From Caenimonas koreensis DSM 17982 (GTDB lineage Bacteria; Pseudomonadota; Gammaproteobacteria; Burkholderiales; Burkholderiaceae_C), in contig NZ_WJBU01000002.1 of assembly GCF_009646335.1 (NCBI RefSeq), positions 329,040 to 393,039 on the forward strand: a DNA stretch of 64,000 nucleotides, written 5' to 3'. Below are positions 44,041 through 52,595 of this stretch, piece after piece. The translations under genes and the position numbers were made by a program. The first letter of the stretch is position 1. Every line of letters starts with the position of its first letter. The notes under the pieces were generated by a model, which searched no databases, was not told the DNA's origin, and saw only the letters and a program-made list of their open reading frames with translations.

Positions 44041-46689
44041 ATGAAAGCCCAGCTGCATTGGCAGGCTGCGGTGCTGGTCATGGCGGTTGCCGCCGTGTCT
44101 GCATGCGCGCAAACACCGGTTCGCCAGGACACCGCGCCTGTGGCGCCCGTGGCCGCTGCCACACCGCCTGCGTCGGCTGCTTCGCGCCCGGCACCCGATC
44201 CGGCGGCGCCCAAGCCGTTCGCTGAAGTGATTCGCGGCGCATCGCGCAGCGACGGGCTCTTCCCGGTCTGGCGCAAAGACGAAAAAGTCTGGCTCGAAGT
44301 GCCCAAGGCGATGATCGGCAAGCCCTTCCTGTTCACGGCCAACATCGCAAATTCCGTGGGTGAGCGTGGCCTGTACGCGAGCCAGATGGGCTTGTCACGC
44401 ATGGCCGAAGTGCGTGTGATCGGCCGGCAGTTCCAGCTGCTCGCGCTCAACACGCAGTTTCGCGCCGTGTCAGACCAGGGCAGCAAACGCGCGATCGACC
44501 AGGCGTTCTCGCCAAGCCTGCTGGGCAGCGGCCCCGTGTTGAGCCTGGAGCATCCCGAGCGCGGCTCGGTGCTGGTGGATGCAGGCTTTTTGCTGTCGGA
44601 CATTCCCGGCTATTCGACGCGGCTTGAAATGGCGTATCGCCTGCCGTTCGGCGTGGATCGTGCGAATTCATCGTTCGAGCGCGTGCGCGCCGATGCGAAG
44701 CTATCGGCACTCACAGCGCGCATCCACTTTGCCACGCCGCGCATCCCCGCGCCGCCGATCACACCCGGCGCGCCGGGCGCTAACCCGCCCACGGCCACGC
44801 CTGATCCGCGCAGCCTGTTTGTCGATTACGTTTACAGCTTCCTCGCGCTGCCCGAGGCACCGATGGCACCGCGCAATGCAGACCCGCGCCTGGGCCACTT
44901 CGCTGAGTCGTTCACCGACCTGGGTGGCGATGCGAAGGCCAATCCGCGCACGCACTACGTCAAGCGCTGGCGGCTCGACAAGAAGGACCCGGCAGCAGCC
45001 ATCTCCGAGCCGGTGACGCCCATCGTGTTCTGGCTCGACAAGAACATACCGACTCGTTACCGCCCCACCGTGCAGGAAGGCATCCTGGAATGGAACAAGG
45101 CTTTCGAGCGCATCGGCTTCAAGAATGCCATCGTGGTGAAGCAGCAGCCCGACGACGCTGACTGGGACAACATGGATGCGGGCCACGCGTCGATCCGCTG
45201 GTTTGTCGGCGCCGATGTGGGCTTTGCCATCGGGCCGAGCCACGCGGACCCGCGCACGGGCGAAATCCTCGACGCCGACATCGGCATGAGCGACGTGTTC
45301 GCGCGCGGCTCGCGCCGCCAGTTTGTGGACGATGTGGGCCGCCGCAGCATGCCGGCTGCTGACGCGGCTTACTTCTGCGAAGACGCGCATCTCAGTGCGC
45401 AGGAGTCGGACTTCGCGCTTGAGCTGCTCGAAGCGCGCGACGAAATCGCGCCCGACAGTGCGGCAGCAGAGGCATTCGTGCTCGGCGCGATCAAGGGCAC
45501 GATCATGCATGAGGTCGGCCATGTGCTGGGCCTCAAACACAACTTCCGCGGCTCCACGACAGTGACAGCCGCGCAGCTGCAGGATCGCACCTATACCGAG
45601 GCGAACGGTATCTCGAACTCGGTGATGGAATACGTGCCCGTCAACATCGCCGCCAAGGGCGAGAAGCAGGCGAGCTATCACCGGCAGGCGCTCGGCCCTT
45701 ACGACTACTGGGCGATCGAATACGCGTACAAGCCGATTGCCGCAGGCCGCGAAAGCGAAGAGCTCGGCAAGATCGCGGCCCGCAGCACCGAGCCGCAGCT
45801 GGCCTATGGCGACGACGCTGATGCGGGTGGCGTTGCAGGTGCGGATGGCATGGACCCGTTGAGCAGCCGCTTCGACCTGGGCGACAACCCGCTCGCCTGG
45901 TATCGCAAGCGCTTGCAGTTGTCCAAGGAGTTGTGGGCGCGCGTGCAGGAGCGCCCGCCGGTTGCCACCGACGATCCGCTGCGCTTGCGCCGCTCATTGA
46001 TGGCCGGTTTCGGCCCGTTGGCAACGGTGGCCGAGCTGGCAGCGAAGTATGTGGGCGGCATGCACACCGAGCGTGATTTGCCCGGCCCCAATGCCCGCCC
46101 GGCGTTCAGGCCCGTCGATCCCGCGAAGCAGCGCGAGGCCTTGCAGTTCCTGGCCACGGGCCTGTTCAGCGCCGACAGTTTCCGCTTCAAGCCGCAGGTG
46201 TTGTCGTCGGTCACCGTTGACTACAACGAGTGGGAGCGGGGCGGCCCGGCCGACATCACGACGGCCGCAGTGCGCGTGCAGCTCGCCGCGCTCGATCGCC
46301 TCCTGAGCCCTGGCACGGCGAACCGCCTGCTCGACCTGCCCGCCTACGTCCCACCGGCCAAGCGCAAGAACCTGATCTCATTGAACGAGGTGTACGAGAC
46401 GTTGCAGCGCGCCATCTGGAGCGAGCTTTCCACGTCTGCCGATATCGACCGTATTCGCCGCAACCTGCAGCGCGAGCACATCAGGCGTTTGCAAGCGATG
46501 CTCACGCGCGGCGCGCCGGGCATGCCGGCCGATGCACTCAGCCTGTTGCGCTTCAACGCAACGAAGCTGGAAGCGCAATTGCGAAGCGCCGTCGCCAAGG
46601 GCGGCCGGTCTGTCGAGTCGCGAGCGCACCTGGCGGAGAGTCTGGGGACGTTGGACGAGGCTTTGCGCGCGAAGATGCAGCGGAGCTGA
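44041..46689 (+). CDS. large zinc-dependent metalloprotease lipoprotein
   Basis: An 882-residue lipoprotein: the signal sequence ends VSAC (lipid Cys at about residue 22), then a Pro/Ala linker. A DUF5117/DUF5118-like N-terminal region leads to a catalytic domain with the full metzincin-like zinc motif HEVGHVLGLKH at residues 490-500. A methionine-turn candidate (SVMEYVPVNIA) follows about 30 residues later. The C-terminal 250 residues are helical. It is 36 bp after the DUF885 gene, and together they suggest extracellular peptide breakdown feeding the adjacent importer. Confidence 0.92.
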   Translation: MKAQLHWQAAVLVMAVAAVSACAQTPVRQDTAPVAPVAAATPPASAASRPAPDPAAPKPFAEVIRGASRSDGLFPVWRKDEKVWLEVPKAMIGKPFLFTANIANSVGERGLYASQMGLSRMAEVRVIGRQFQLLALNTQFRAVSDQGSKRAIDQAFSPSLLGSGPVLSLEHPERGSVLVDAGFLLSDIPGYSTRLEMAYRLPFGVDRANSSFERVRADAKLSALTARIHFATPRIPAPPITPGAPGANPPTATPDPRSLFVDYVYSFLALPEAPMAPRNADPRLGHFAESFTDLGGDAKANPRTHYVKRWRLDKKDPAAAISEPVTPIVFWLDKNIPTRYRPTVQEGILEWNKAFERIGFKNAIVVKQQPDDADWDNMDAGHASIRWFVGADVGFAIGPSHADPRTGEILDADIGMSDVFARGSRRQFVDDVGRRSMPAADAAYFCEDAHLSAQESDFALELLEARDEIAPDSAAAEAFVLGAIKGTIMHEVGHVLGLKHNFRGSTTVTAAQLQDRTYTEANGISNSVMEYVPVNIAAKGEKQASYHRQALGPYDYWAIEYAYKPIAAGRESEELGKIAARSTEPQLAYGDDADAGGVAGADGMDPLSSRFDLGDNPLAWYRKRLQLSKELWARVQERPPVATDDPLRLRRSLMAGFGPLATVAELAAKYVGGMHTERDLPGPNARPAFRPVDPAKQREALQFLATGLFSADSFRFKPQVLSSVTVDYNEWERGGPADITTAAVRVQLAALDRLLSPGTANRLLDLPAYVPPAKRKNLISLNEVYETLQRAIWSELSTSADIDRIRRNLQREHIRRLQAMLTRGAPGMPADALSLLRFNATKLEAQLRSAVAKGGRSVESRAHLAESLGTLDEALRAKMQRS

Positions 46690-46753
46690 TTCCGGTTTTT
46701 TCTCCGCAGTGCGCCCCCCTTTTGTTCAGGGTGGGCTGCGGCCGTCGGGCGGC

Positions 46754-46817
46754 CTTTTCCCTCCGTGTCATTCCGCCGGCCACGGGGCCGGGCTCCCTTC
46801 TTTACCTGCGGGAAAAG
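46754..46817 (+). repeat. structured repeat, copy 1
   Basis: An 8-bp perfect terminal stem (46754-46761 CTTTTCCC with 46810-46817 GGGAAAAG) encloses a 48-base core starting TCCGTGTC, containing CCGCCGGCC and GGGGCCGG, and ending TTTACCTGC. The core matches copy 2 (on the opposite strand) at roughly 85% of positions, but the stem sequence is entirely different. Confidence 0.75.
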
Positions 46818-46942
46818 TCCGCCCAACGTCCACAGCCTAAGCAGTGCGGTTGGTGATCAACTCAGTGAAAACCTCTGCGCGTTGTATCGAGCGCAGCGGT
46901 GATCACCGAGTAGATATTTAGCCGCTGTGTCCAGGCCTCGGA

Positions 46943-47027
46943 CGTCCGGTGGCCGATTCACGCAGGTAAAGGAGGAGCTCGGCCCCTAGGGCCGGCGGGG
47001 GACACGGAGTGAATCGGCCACCGGACG
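46943..47027 (-). repeat. structured repeat, copy 2 (inverted)
   Basis: A 19-bp perfect terminal stem (46943-46961 with 47009-47027) encloses a 47-base core. Read on the minus strand the core starts TCCGTGTC and ends TTTACCTGC, like copy 1. An internal palindrome GGCCCCTAGGGCC lies in the centre. The conserved core with a different, still perfectly paired stem suggests selection on structure. Confidence 0.75.
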
Positions 47028-47063
47028 GCCGTGGCCCACCCCCGAACGGCAACATGCAAAAAA

Positions 47064-47501
47064 CTACGTAGCAATCTTCCGCTTCAACCACCGCATCAGC
47101 GCGCCCAGCACAGGCAGCTTCTCATAAAGCTCTTCCGCAGCGTCCCAGTAGTCGCGGTGCTCGGCAATGCGGCCGTCATCCGCCAGCATGAGATGCGACG
47201 CACCGCGAATCACTTCCTGTTGGCCTGGCTTTGATGACTTGAAACGAAACACCATGTCCCACGCCAGCCAGCACTCACGGCCCTGCGACATGCGATGCCG
47301 CACGACAAACTTCGGGTCGTCGAGCGTGTCGAACATGTGGCGAAAAATCTTTTCGATTGCGGGCAGGCCGCGCACCTCATTGAACGGATCCTTGAACAAG
47401 GCATCGGGCACGTAGGCATCTTGCAAGCGCACCAGATCGGCACGCGAGAAGCGCTCGAAGAATTCTGCAATGCGATCAGCGTCGGAAATGCGCATCGTCA
47501 T
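47064..47501 (-). CDS. NTF2-like (SnoaL-type) protein
   Basis: A 145-residue cone-fold protein: N-terminal helix ADRIAEFFERFSRADLVRLQDAY, then YVPDALFKDPFNEVRGLPAIEKIFRHMF, typical of SnoaL/ketosteroid-isomerase-like proteins that bind small hydrophobic ligands. No specific catalytic set is obvious. It is the last gene of the eight-gene leftward operon controlled from the LitR region and overlaps the SDR gene by 4 bp. Confidence 0.85.
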   Translation of the reverse strand: MTMRISDADRIAEFFERFSRADLVRLQDAYVPDALFKDPFNEVRGLPAIEKIFRHMFDTLDDPKFVVRHRMSQGRECWLAWDMVFRFKSSKPGQQEVIRGASHLMLADDGRIAEHRDYWDAAEELYEKLPVLGALMRWLKRKIAT

Positions 47502-48292
47502 TTGCCCGTCCCCCGGCGCACGATGGCCTGGTAAATGCGAAACGGCAACAGTGCCAGCAGCTTCATGGGCCAGGTAAATCGATAAGGGTAGTGAATTTCA
47601 AAACGGCCATTGCGCCACCCATCGAGCATCTCTTGCGCGGCTTGCTCAGGCGTCATCAGCGCGGGCATCTTGAATTCATTTTGCGCAGTTAACGGTGTTT
47701 CGACAAAGCCGGGGTTGACGATGCTCACGCCCAGGCCCTTCGGATGCAAATCGAGATAGAGCACTTCAGCCAGGTGAATGAGCGCCGCCTTGGTGGGGCC
47801 GTACCCCAGGCTCAGCGGCAGGCCGCGAAAGCCCGCAACGCTGCCCAGCAAACTGATGTGGCCCGAGCCCGCGCGCAGCATCGGCGCGAGCACCGCATCC
47901 AGCACGTTCAGCGCACCGACATAGTTCACGCTCTGGTGGCGCAGTGCCTCTTGCAAGTCGAAGTGCGTGGCTTCGAGGGCCTTGTAGTAGCCCGCCGCGA
48001 GCACGACCATGTCGAGCGGCCCCAACGCAAAGATCGCGTCTGCTGCAGCGCGCACCTGCGCGGCTTCGGCGACATCGAGCGGCCATGCCATGGCGCCGGG
48101 ATGCGCGGCGACAAAGCTCGCAAGCGCGTCGGCTTTGCGCGCAGAGACATGCACCGTGGCACCCGCAGCGTGAAGCGCCGCCGCTGTTGCCAGGCCGATG
48201 CCCGTGGAGGCGCCCACGATCCACACGCGCTGGCCACGCCAGTCCACCAGGCATGGATTGGCGGTGCCCACAATGCGGTTCCACCAGCTCAT
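47498..48292 (-). CDS. short-chain dehydrogenase/reductase
   Basis: A 264-residue SDR oxidoreductase: the NAD(P)-binding motif is GASTGIGLA, the structural motif is LAAGYY (a variant of NNAG), and the catalytic Ser and the YxxxK motif are in LLGSVAGFRG and YGPTK. The substrate is probably a lipid-type alcohol or ketone given the neighbours (inference). It is coupled by 4-nt overlaps to the DUF3833 gene before it and the NTF2-like gene after it. Confidence 0.92.
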   Translation of the reverse strand: MSWWNRIVGTANPCLVDWRGQRVWIVGASTGIGLATAAALHAAGATVHVSARKADALASFVAAHPGAMAWPLDVAEAAQVRAAADAIFALGPLDMVVLAAGYYKALEATHFDLQEALRHQSVNYVGALNVLDAVLAPMLRAGSGHISLLGSVAGFRGLPLSLGYGPTKAALIHLAEVLYLDLHPKGLGVSIVNPGFVETPLTAQNEFKMPALMTPEQAAQEMLDGWRNGRFEIHYPYRFTWPMKLLALLPFRIYQAIVRRGTGK

Positions 48293-48840
48293 GACCGGCG
48301 TGTGAAGGAGAGCGTTACTTCGCCGAGCGTGATGCCGAACTTGGTCATCACGGTCTTGTTGAGCAGCACGCGGTCGCTCATCAGGTACATCCAGTCGTCC
48401 ATCTGCACGTTCCAGACTTTGCCGTCCACAGGCAGCGCCAGCGTGTAGTTCCAGCGCAGCGCGTTGCCGCGCGCCTGGCCCTGCGCTTCGCCCACCACGT
48501 CGTCAGCGCGGCCGCTGTAGCGGCCGTCGGCCAGTTTCGTGATGGTCCATACGCGGCGCTGCTTGGTGCCGTCCGAGTACGTGAAGTCTTCATCGAGCGT
48601 GCCCGTGTTGCCTTGCCACTTGCAGTCGAGCACGACGGTGAATCGCTTGACGACCTTGCCTGACCGGTCGGTGAACATGCCCCACGCATCGATGGTGCCG
48701 TTGAAGTACGTCTGCAAGTCGAGCGCCGGACGCTCGGCCGCGTAGTCGGAGATTTCGGGTGAAGCGCAGCCGGAAATGGCTGCGACGGACAGTGCCGATG
48801 CGGCCACAAGCATGCGCCGCCGCGAGAAGTGATGAGTCAT
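48289..48840 (-). CDS. DUF3833 lipoprotein
   Basis: A 183-residue exported protein whose signal sequence ends ISGC, a lipobox with Cys about residue 24. The domain is DUF3833: LDLQTYFNGTIDAWGMFTDRSGKVV, DEDFTYSDGTKQRRVW, WMYLMSDRVLLNKTVMTKFGI. The function is unknown; the family co-occurs with cyclopropane-synthase-like and DUF1365 genes in stress-induced lipid clusters. A Shine-Dalgarno sequence (GGAGG) lies upstream of the ATG, which overlaps the MFS stop by 4 bp. Confidence 0.9.
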   Translation of the reverse strand: MTHHFSRRRMLVAASALSVAAISGCASPEISDYAAERPALDLQTYFNGTIDAWGMFTDRSGKVVKRFTVVLDCKWQGNTGTLDEDFTYSDGTKQRRVWTITKLADGRYSGRADDVVGEAQGQARGNALRWNYTLALPVDGKVWNVQMDDWMYLMSDRVLLNKTVMTKFGITLGEVTLSFTRRS

Positions 48841-50084
48841 GAGGAGCCTCCAGGGCGTATCAGGTTGAAGTAAAGAAGGGCGCCCGCCGCGCACTTGAGC
48901 AGGCAGGGCAGCAGGCAATAGGCGAGTGTGAGCGCGGTGAGTGCTTCAGGCGTACGCACGCCAGGTGCGTAGCCAGCGAAGCCGAGCACCGGCAGGGCAA
49001 CGCCGGCGGCCAGCGCCAGGTTCAGCTTGGTCGCGAAGTTCCACCAGCCGAAGAAGATGCCTTCGCCACTGCCGCGCAGGCCCGCCTTCTCGATCACGCT
49101 CGCGAGCAACGCACTCGGCAGCGCCAGGTCGGTGCCCAGCGCGATGCCGGACAACGCGCAGATCGCGATAAAGGCCGCGCCGTCTCCCTGGCCGAGCGTG
49201 CTGGCACCGATGAACACGCACACTGCCAGCGCCATGCCGGCGAGCCACGTGCGCGCAAGCCCGATGCGCGTCACCAGCCGCACCCACAGCGGTATCGACA
49301 AAGCCGCGCACAAAAAATAGCTGCCTAGAAACAGCGGCTCTTGCGAAGGCGGCGCCTGCAGGCGGTCCTGCACGAAGAACAGCACGAGCGTCGCAGGCAC
49401 CGCGCTGGCGATGCCGTTGAGCAGGAACACCGCCAGCAGCTGGCGAAATGGCGCGTGGCGAAACGGCGTGCGCCAGTCCACGCGCTCGCGCTGTTGTGGT
49501 TGCGCCTGTGGCCGTGCGGACCGCGACCATGCCCACCAGCCCGCTGCAAGCGCTGCGCAGAGCACGCCTGTGGTCACTGGCAGGCCCGCGAGCACTGGCA
49601 ACACGGAAGCGAGCAGCACGCCGACCAGGCCGAGCCCTTCCCGCCAGGCAAACACGCGGCTGCGCTCGCTGTCGTCGCCGCCGAGCATCGCACCCCACGA
49701 CTGGTGCGCAACGGTGAGGATGCTGTAGGCCGCATACGTCAGCACAAGCCCCGCTGCGATCCACCCGAGCAGGGCAGACGCGCCGAGCCGGGGCGGAAAG
49801 AAGAGCCACGCGAAGCCCGCCGCGAGCGCTACAGCGGCTGCGGCCGATGTGGCGAGCACCGCCTGCGCCGAGCGCGCGAAGAGCTTGTCGATCCACGCGC
49901 CAATCCATGGGTCCACCACGGCGTCAAGCAGGCGCACCACCAGCAGCACAGCACCCAACGCCGCCAGCGAAACACCGAACTCGCGCGCATAAAAGTTCGG
50001 CAGCTGCACATACAGCGGCAACGCTACAAAGGCGAGCGGCAGCCCTAGCAGGCCGTAGCGCCAGCCGGCGCTGGGCAGGTTCAC
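48837..50084 (-). CDS. MFS transporter (GPH-like)
   Basis: A 415-residue carrier with about twelve helices, related to the glycoside-pentoside-hexuronide group (LLDAVVDPWIGAWIDKLFAR loop after helix 2, AYSILTVAHQSWGAML). The GTG at 50084 overlaps the upstream TGA as GTGA and starts the conserved N-terminus; the frame continues upstream only inside the neighbouring gene. It may move a lipid precursor or product of this operon; the substrate is not known. Confidence 0.88.
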   Translation of the reverse strand: MNLPSAGWRYGLLGLPLAFVALPLYVQLPNFYAREFGVSLAALGAVLLVVRLLDAVVDPWIGAWIDKLFARSAQAVLATSAAAAVALAAGFAWLFFPPRLGASALLGWIAAGLVLTYAAYSILTVAHQSWGAMLGGDDSERSRVFAWREGLGLVGVLLASVLPVLAGLPVTTGVLCAALAAGWWAWSRSARPQAQPQQRERVDWRTPFRHAPFRQLLAVFLLNGIASAVPATLVLFFVQDRLQAPPSQEPLFLGSYFLCAALSIPLWVRLVTRIGLARTWLAGMALAVCVFIGASTLGQGDGAAFIAICALSGIALGTDLALPSALLASVIEKAGLRGSGEGIFFGWWNFATKLNLALAAGVALPVLGFAGYAPGVRTPEALTALTLAYCLLPCLLKCAAGALLYFNLIRPGGSS

Positions 50085-50710
50085 GGCGGCGTGTCTGCGA
50101 GCAAGGCCGCGCGCAGCTTGGGCTGCGATGTCGCGGTGCCGAGCCAGATGGCGAAGAACATCCTGGCGAACTGCGGATCGGCCACTTCCCCAACGGGTTT
50201 GCCGTTGATGAGAAAGCTCGCGCCGCGCCCTGGCTGGTTCACGCCCACGATGCGGTCGCCGGCCACGAAGTCGTGCAGCAGCGGCCTGAACTGGGCCTCC
50301 CATCGCGCAGCTGTCTCCGGCGCGATCGGTCCCACGCGGCGCATCTGCTCGAGCGACGTACGCACGATGTCGTCAGCGCGAAAGCTGCGCTGGTAAGTCA
50401 GTTCAAGCGCGAAGGCATGCCGGTCGAAGTGGCGCTGCGTGAAGTCAGGCGCCACCCACAGCCGCGCGTCGTACGCGGAAATGCCGAACCACGTCAGCCG
50501 CCCCTCGCCGGCGAACCGCGCGGAAGGCATGGTCGAGGTGAGGGCCGATGGCAATGCCCACACGCGCTCCGACGCTGATGCCACGGCGGGCGATGCAGGG
50601 GCAATGCCCAGCACCGAGCAGATCAGGAACGCTTGCGCAGCGTGTATTGCACGACGTCCGTGTTGCCCTCGGCAAAGGCCGCTTCGCAATAGGCGAGATA
50701 GAACTCCCAT
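50081..50710 (-). CDS. chalcone isomerase-like exported protein
   Basis: A protein of up to 209 residues with a hydrophobic signal segment (AFLICSVLGIAPASPAVASA) and a chalcone-isomerase-like fold (FAGEGRLTWFGISAYDARLWV, ELTYQRSFRADDIVRTS, VGEVADPQFARMFFAIWLG). In bacteria such proteins probably bind fatty acids rather than flavonoids. The start is uncertain: the ATG at 50710 gives a good signal peptide but overlaps the methyltransferase gene by 88 bp. A CTG at 50626 would give the 4-nt overlap usual in this operon but a poor signal peptide. Confidence 0.85.
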   Translation of the reverse strand: MGVLSRLLRSGLCRGQHGRRAIHAAQAFLICSVLGIAPASPAVASASERVWALPSALTSTMPSARFAGEGRLTWFGISAYDARLWVAPDFTQRHFDRHAFALELTYQRSFRADDIVRTSLEQMRRVGPIAPETAARWEAQFRPLLHDFVAGDRIVGVNQPGRGASFLINGKPVGEVADPQFARMFFAIWLGTATSQPKLRAALLADTPP

Positions 50711-51849
50711 AGTCGTATGAACCTTTCGTCGAAGCCAAGCTGATGCACTTCCTGCTGCTGGTGCATGAAGCGCTCGCGCCAGTATTTGAGCGTCAACGCG
50801 TAGTCCTGGCCGAACGAGAACTGCTCGACCACTTCAAGGCCGGCCTCGCGTGCATGACGCTCGAACTCCGCGGGGCACGGCAGGCAGCCGCCTGGAAAAA
50901 TGTATTGCTGGATGAAGTCGGTGCCCGCGATGTAGCGCGGCCAGAGCGCGTCGTCCATCACGATCGACTGGATGCACGCAAAGCCGCCGGGCTTGAGTGC
51001 CGATGCGATCTTGCCGAAGTAGCTCGGCCAGTATTCGCGGCCGACGGCTTCCACCATTTCAATGGAGCAGACCGCGTCGTAAGGGCCGTCGCTGATGTCG
51101 CGGTAGTCCTGCAGGCGCAGGTCGGCGCGCTGCGACAAGCCGGCGTCTGTCAGGCGCTGGTTGGCGAATGCCAGTTGCTCGTGCGACAGCGTCACGCCCG
51201 TGACGTGTGCGCCGAAGTCGCGAGCGCCCATCTCGGCCAGCGCGCCCCATCCGCAGCCGATCTCCAGCACACGGTCGCCCGGCTGCACGCCTGCGGCGGT
51301 GAGCGCGCGCCGGACCTTCGCCTCCTGCGCCTGGCTCATGGTGAGCGTCGTATCGCCGGCGAAGAGCGCCGACGAATAGTTCATCGTGTCGTCGAGCCAG
51401 AGCCGGTAGAAGTTGTTGCCCAGGTCGTAATGCGCCTCGATGTTGCGGCGGCTGCCGCTGCGGCTGTTGCGGTTGAACAGGTGCCGCATGCGGTACGCAA
51501 AGCGCCCCCACCAGCTGCCGTACACCACGCGCTCGATGGCCTGCCGGTTGCGCACCAGCAGGCGCATCAGGTCGGCCAGCGATGGTGTCGTCCAGTCGCC
51601 GGCCAGGAAGGTTTCGGCCATGCCGATATCCCCGCTGGCAAGCGCCGCGCCGAACACGTTCCAGTTGTGCAGCGTGGCGAACGCATGGGCATCGCCTTCG
51701 CCGAAGACGCGCGTCTCACCATTGGGCAGTCGCAGCGTGAGCGTGCCGCCTTCCAGGCCAGCCAGCTGATGCAGCACGAGGCGCGCCGCAGTGGGCGGCG
51801 TTGGCGGTATGGCGCCTTGCTTGTAGTCGGAGGAGGTCGTTGTGTTCAT
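50623..51849 (-). CDS. cyclopropane-fatty-acid synthase-like SAM methyltransferase
   Basis: A 408-residue enzyme that transfers a methyl(ene) group from SAM to unsaturated fatty acyl chains of phospholipids. The SAM-binding motif is VLEIGCGWGALAEMGA. Family landmarks are EAHYDLGNNFYRLWLDDTMNYSSALF, YREYWPSYF-like GREYWPSYFGKI, and the C-terminal LAYCEAAFAEGNTDVVQ. It belongs to the branch found beside FAD-oxidoreductase and DUF1365 genes. In Rhodobacter a relative acts in furan fatty acid synthesis, which is family knowledge and not proof here. The ATG at 51849 overlaps the DUF1365 stop by 4 bp. Confidence 0.94.
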   Translation of the reverse strand: MNTTTSSDYKQGAIPPTPPTAARLVLHQLAGLEGGTLTLRLPNGETRVFGEGDAHAFATLHNWNVFGAALASGDIGMAETFLAGDWTTPSLADLMRLLVRNRQAIERVVYGSWWGRFAYRMRHLFNRNSRSGSRRNIEAHYDLGNNFYRLWLDDTMNYSSALFAGDTTLTMSQAQEAKVRRALTAAGVQPGDRVLEIGCGWGALAEMGARDFGAHVTGVTLSHEQLAFANQRLTDAGLSQRADLRLQDYRDISDGPYDAVCSIEMVEAVGREYWPSYFGKIASALKPGGFACIQSIVMDDALWPRYIAGTDFIQQYIFPGGCLPCPAEFERHAREAGLEVVEQFSFGQDYALTLKYWRERFMHQQQEVHQLGFDERFIRLWEFYLAYCEAAFAEGNTDVVQYTLRKRS

Positions 51850-52595
51850 CGGCTCTGGGGCAAATGGCGGACAAAGGGGACGCGCGCCATCCACAGGCGG
51901 GCGGCCTGCCAGTGGATGCGCGCCGTGATGGCAAGCGTGAGGATCGGGTGCTGCCAGACGGCCCGGCGCAGCGCGCGTGCCGTGACCGGCTCGAGCTCGC
52001 CGCTGACGCTGGTCTGCAGCAGCGGGCCGGTTTCGTCGTCATGGTCGATGCGCACGATCGTGTTTTCGCGCTGGCCCGTCAGCCAGAAGCGGAAGCGGTA
52101 CGAGCCCTCCACCTTGCAGAACGGCGACACGAAGAACGCCTTGGGCGCGGCGATTTCGCGGCCCCAAGCGGGTTCATCCAGCACATAGCAGTGGCGTTCG
52201 CCGTGCGTGTTGTTCACCTCGACCACGATGGCGCGCAAGGAGTCGTCGGCGCGGTGGCAATACCAGAAGCTCACGGGCTTGAATGCGTAGCCCAGCATGC
52301 GCGGATAGCAGTGCAGCCACGCTTCGCCGTCGGCGTCATGGATGTTGTGCAGGGCGAGCAGCTCGTCCAGCCAGCCGAGCGAATTGGCGCGCCCGTCGCC
52401 GTGGTCGCTGTCGTGAAAACTGATAATGCCGCGCCGGTTGTGTGCAAGCGCCGACGGACCATCCCCCGCGGCCTTCAACGCATGCATCGCCCGCATCGGC
52501 AGCAGCAGGAAGAATGTGGGATAGGCGAACGCGTGCTCGACGGGCTTGAGCCGCTTGTGCCGCACCTGGCCAAATCCGATCAGCGGTGCATTCAC
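51846..52595 (-). CDS. DUF1365 protein
   Basis: A 249-residue protein of the DUF1365 family: VRHKRLKPVEHAFAYPTFFL near the start, the block YPRMLGYAFKPVSFWYC and the downstream HGERHCYVLDE. The family is almost always next to the FAD oxidoreductase and the cyclopropane-synthase-like gene and is thought to act on fatty acyl chains. The biochemical role is unclear. The GTG at 52595 overlaps the upstream TGA as GTGA. Confidence 0.93.
   Translation of the reverse strand: MNAPLIGFGQVRHKRLKPVEHAFAYPTFFLLLPMRAMHALKAAGDGPSALAHNRRGIISFHDSDHGDGRANSLGWLDELLALHNIHDADGEAWLHCYPRMLGYAFKPVSFWYCHRADDSLRAIVVEVNNTHGERHCYVLDEPAWGREIAAPKAFFVSPFCKVEGSYRFRFWLTGQRENTIVRIDHDDETGPLLQTSVSGELEPVTARALRRAVWQHPILTLAITARIHWQAARLWMARVPFVRHLPQSR

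Larger units (their letters stand above)
46690..47063. other. gene-free stretch carrying two inverted structured repeats
   Basis: A 374-base gap between converging genes. Nearly all recognisable content is the pair of repeats annotated at 46754-46817 and 46943-47027. The rest shows no reading frame of note and no tRNA. Confidence 0.7.
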
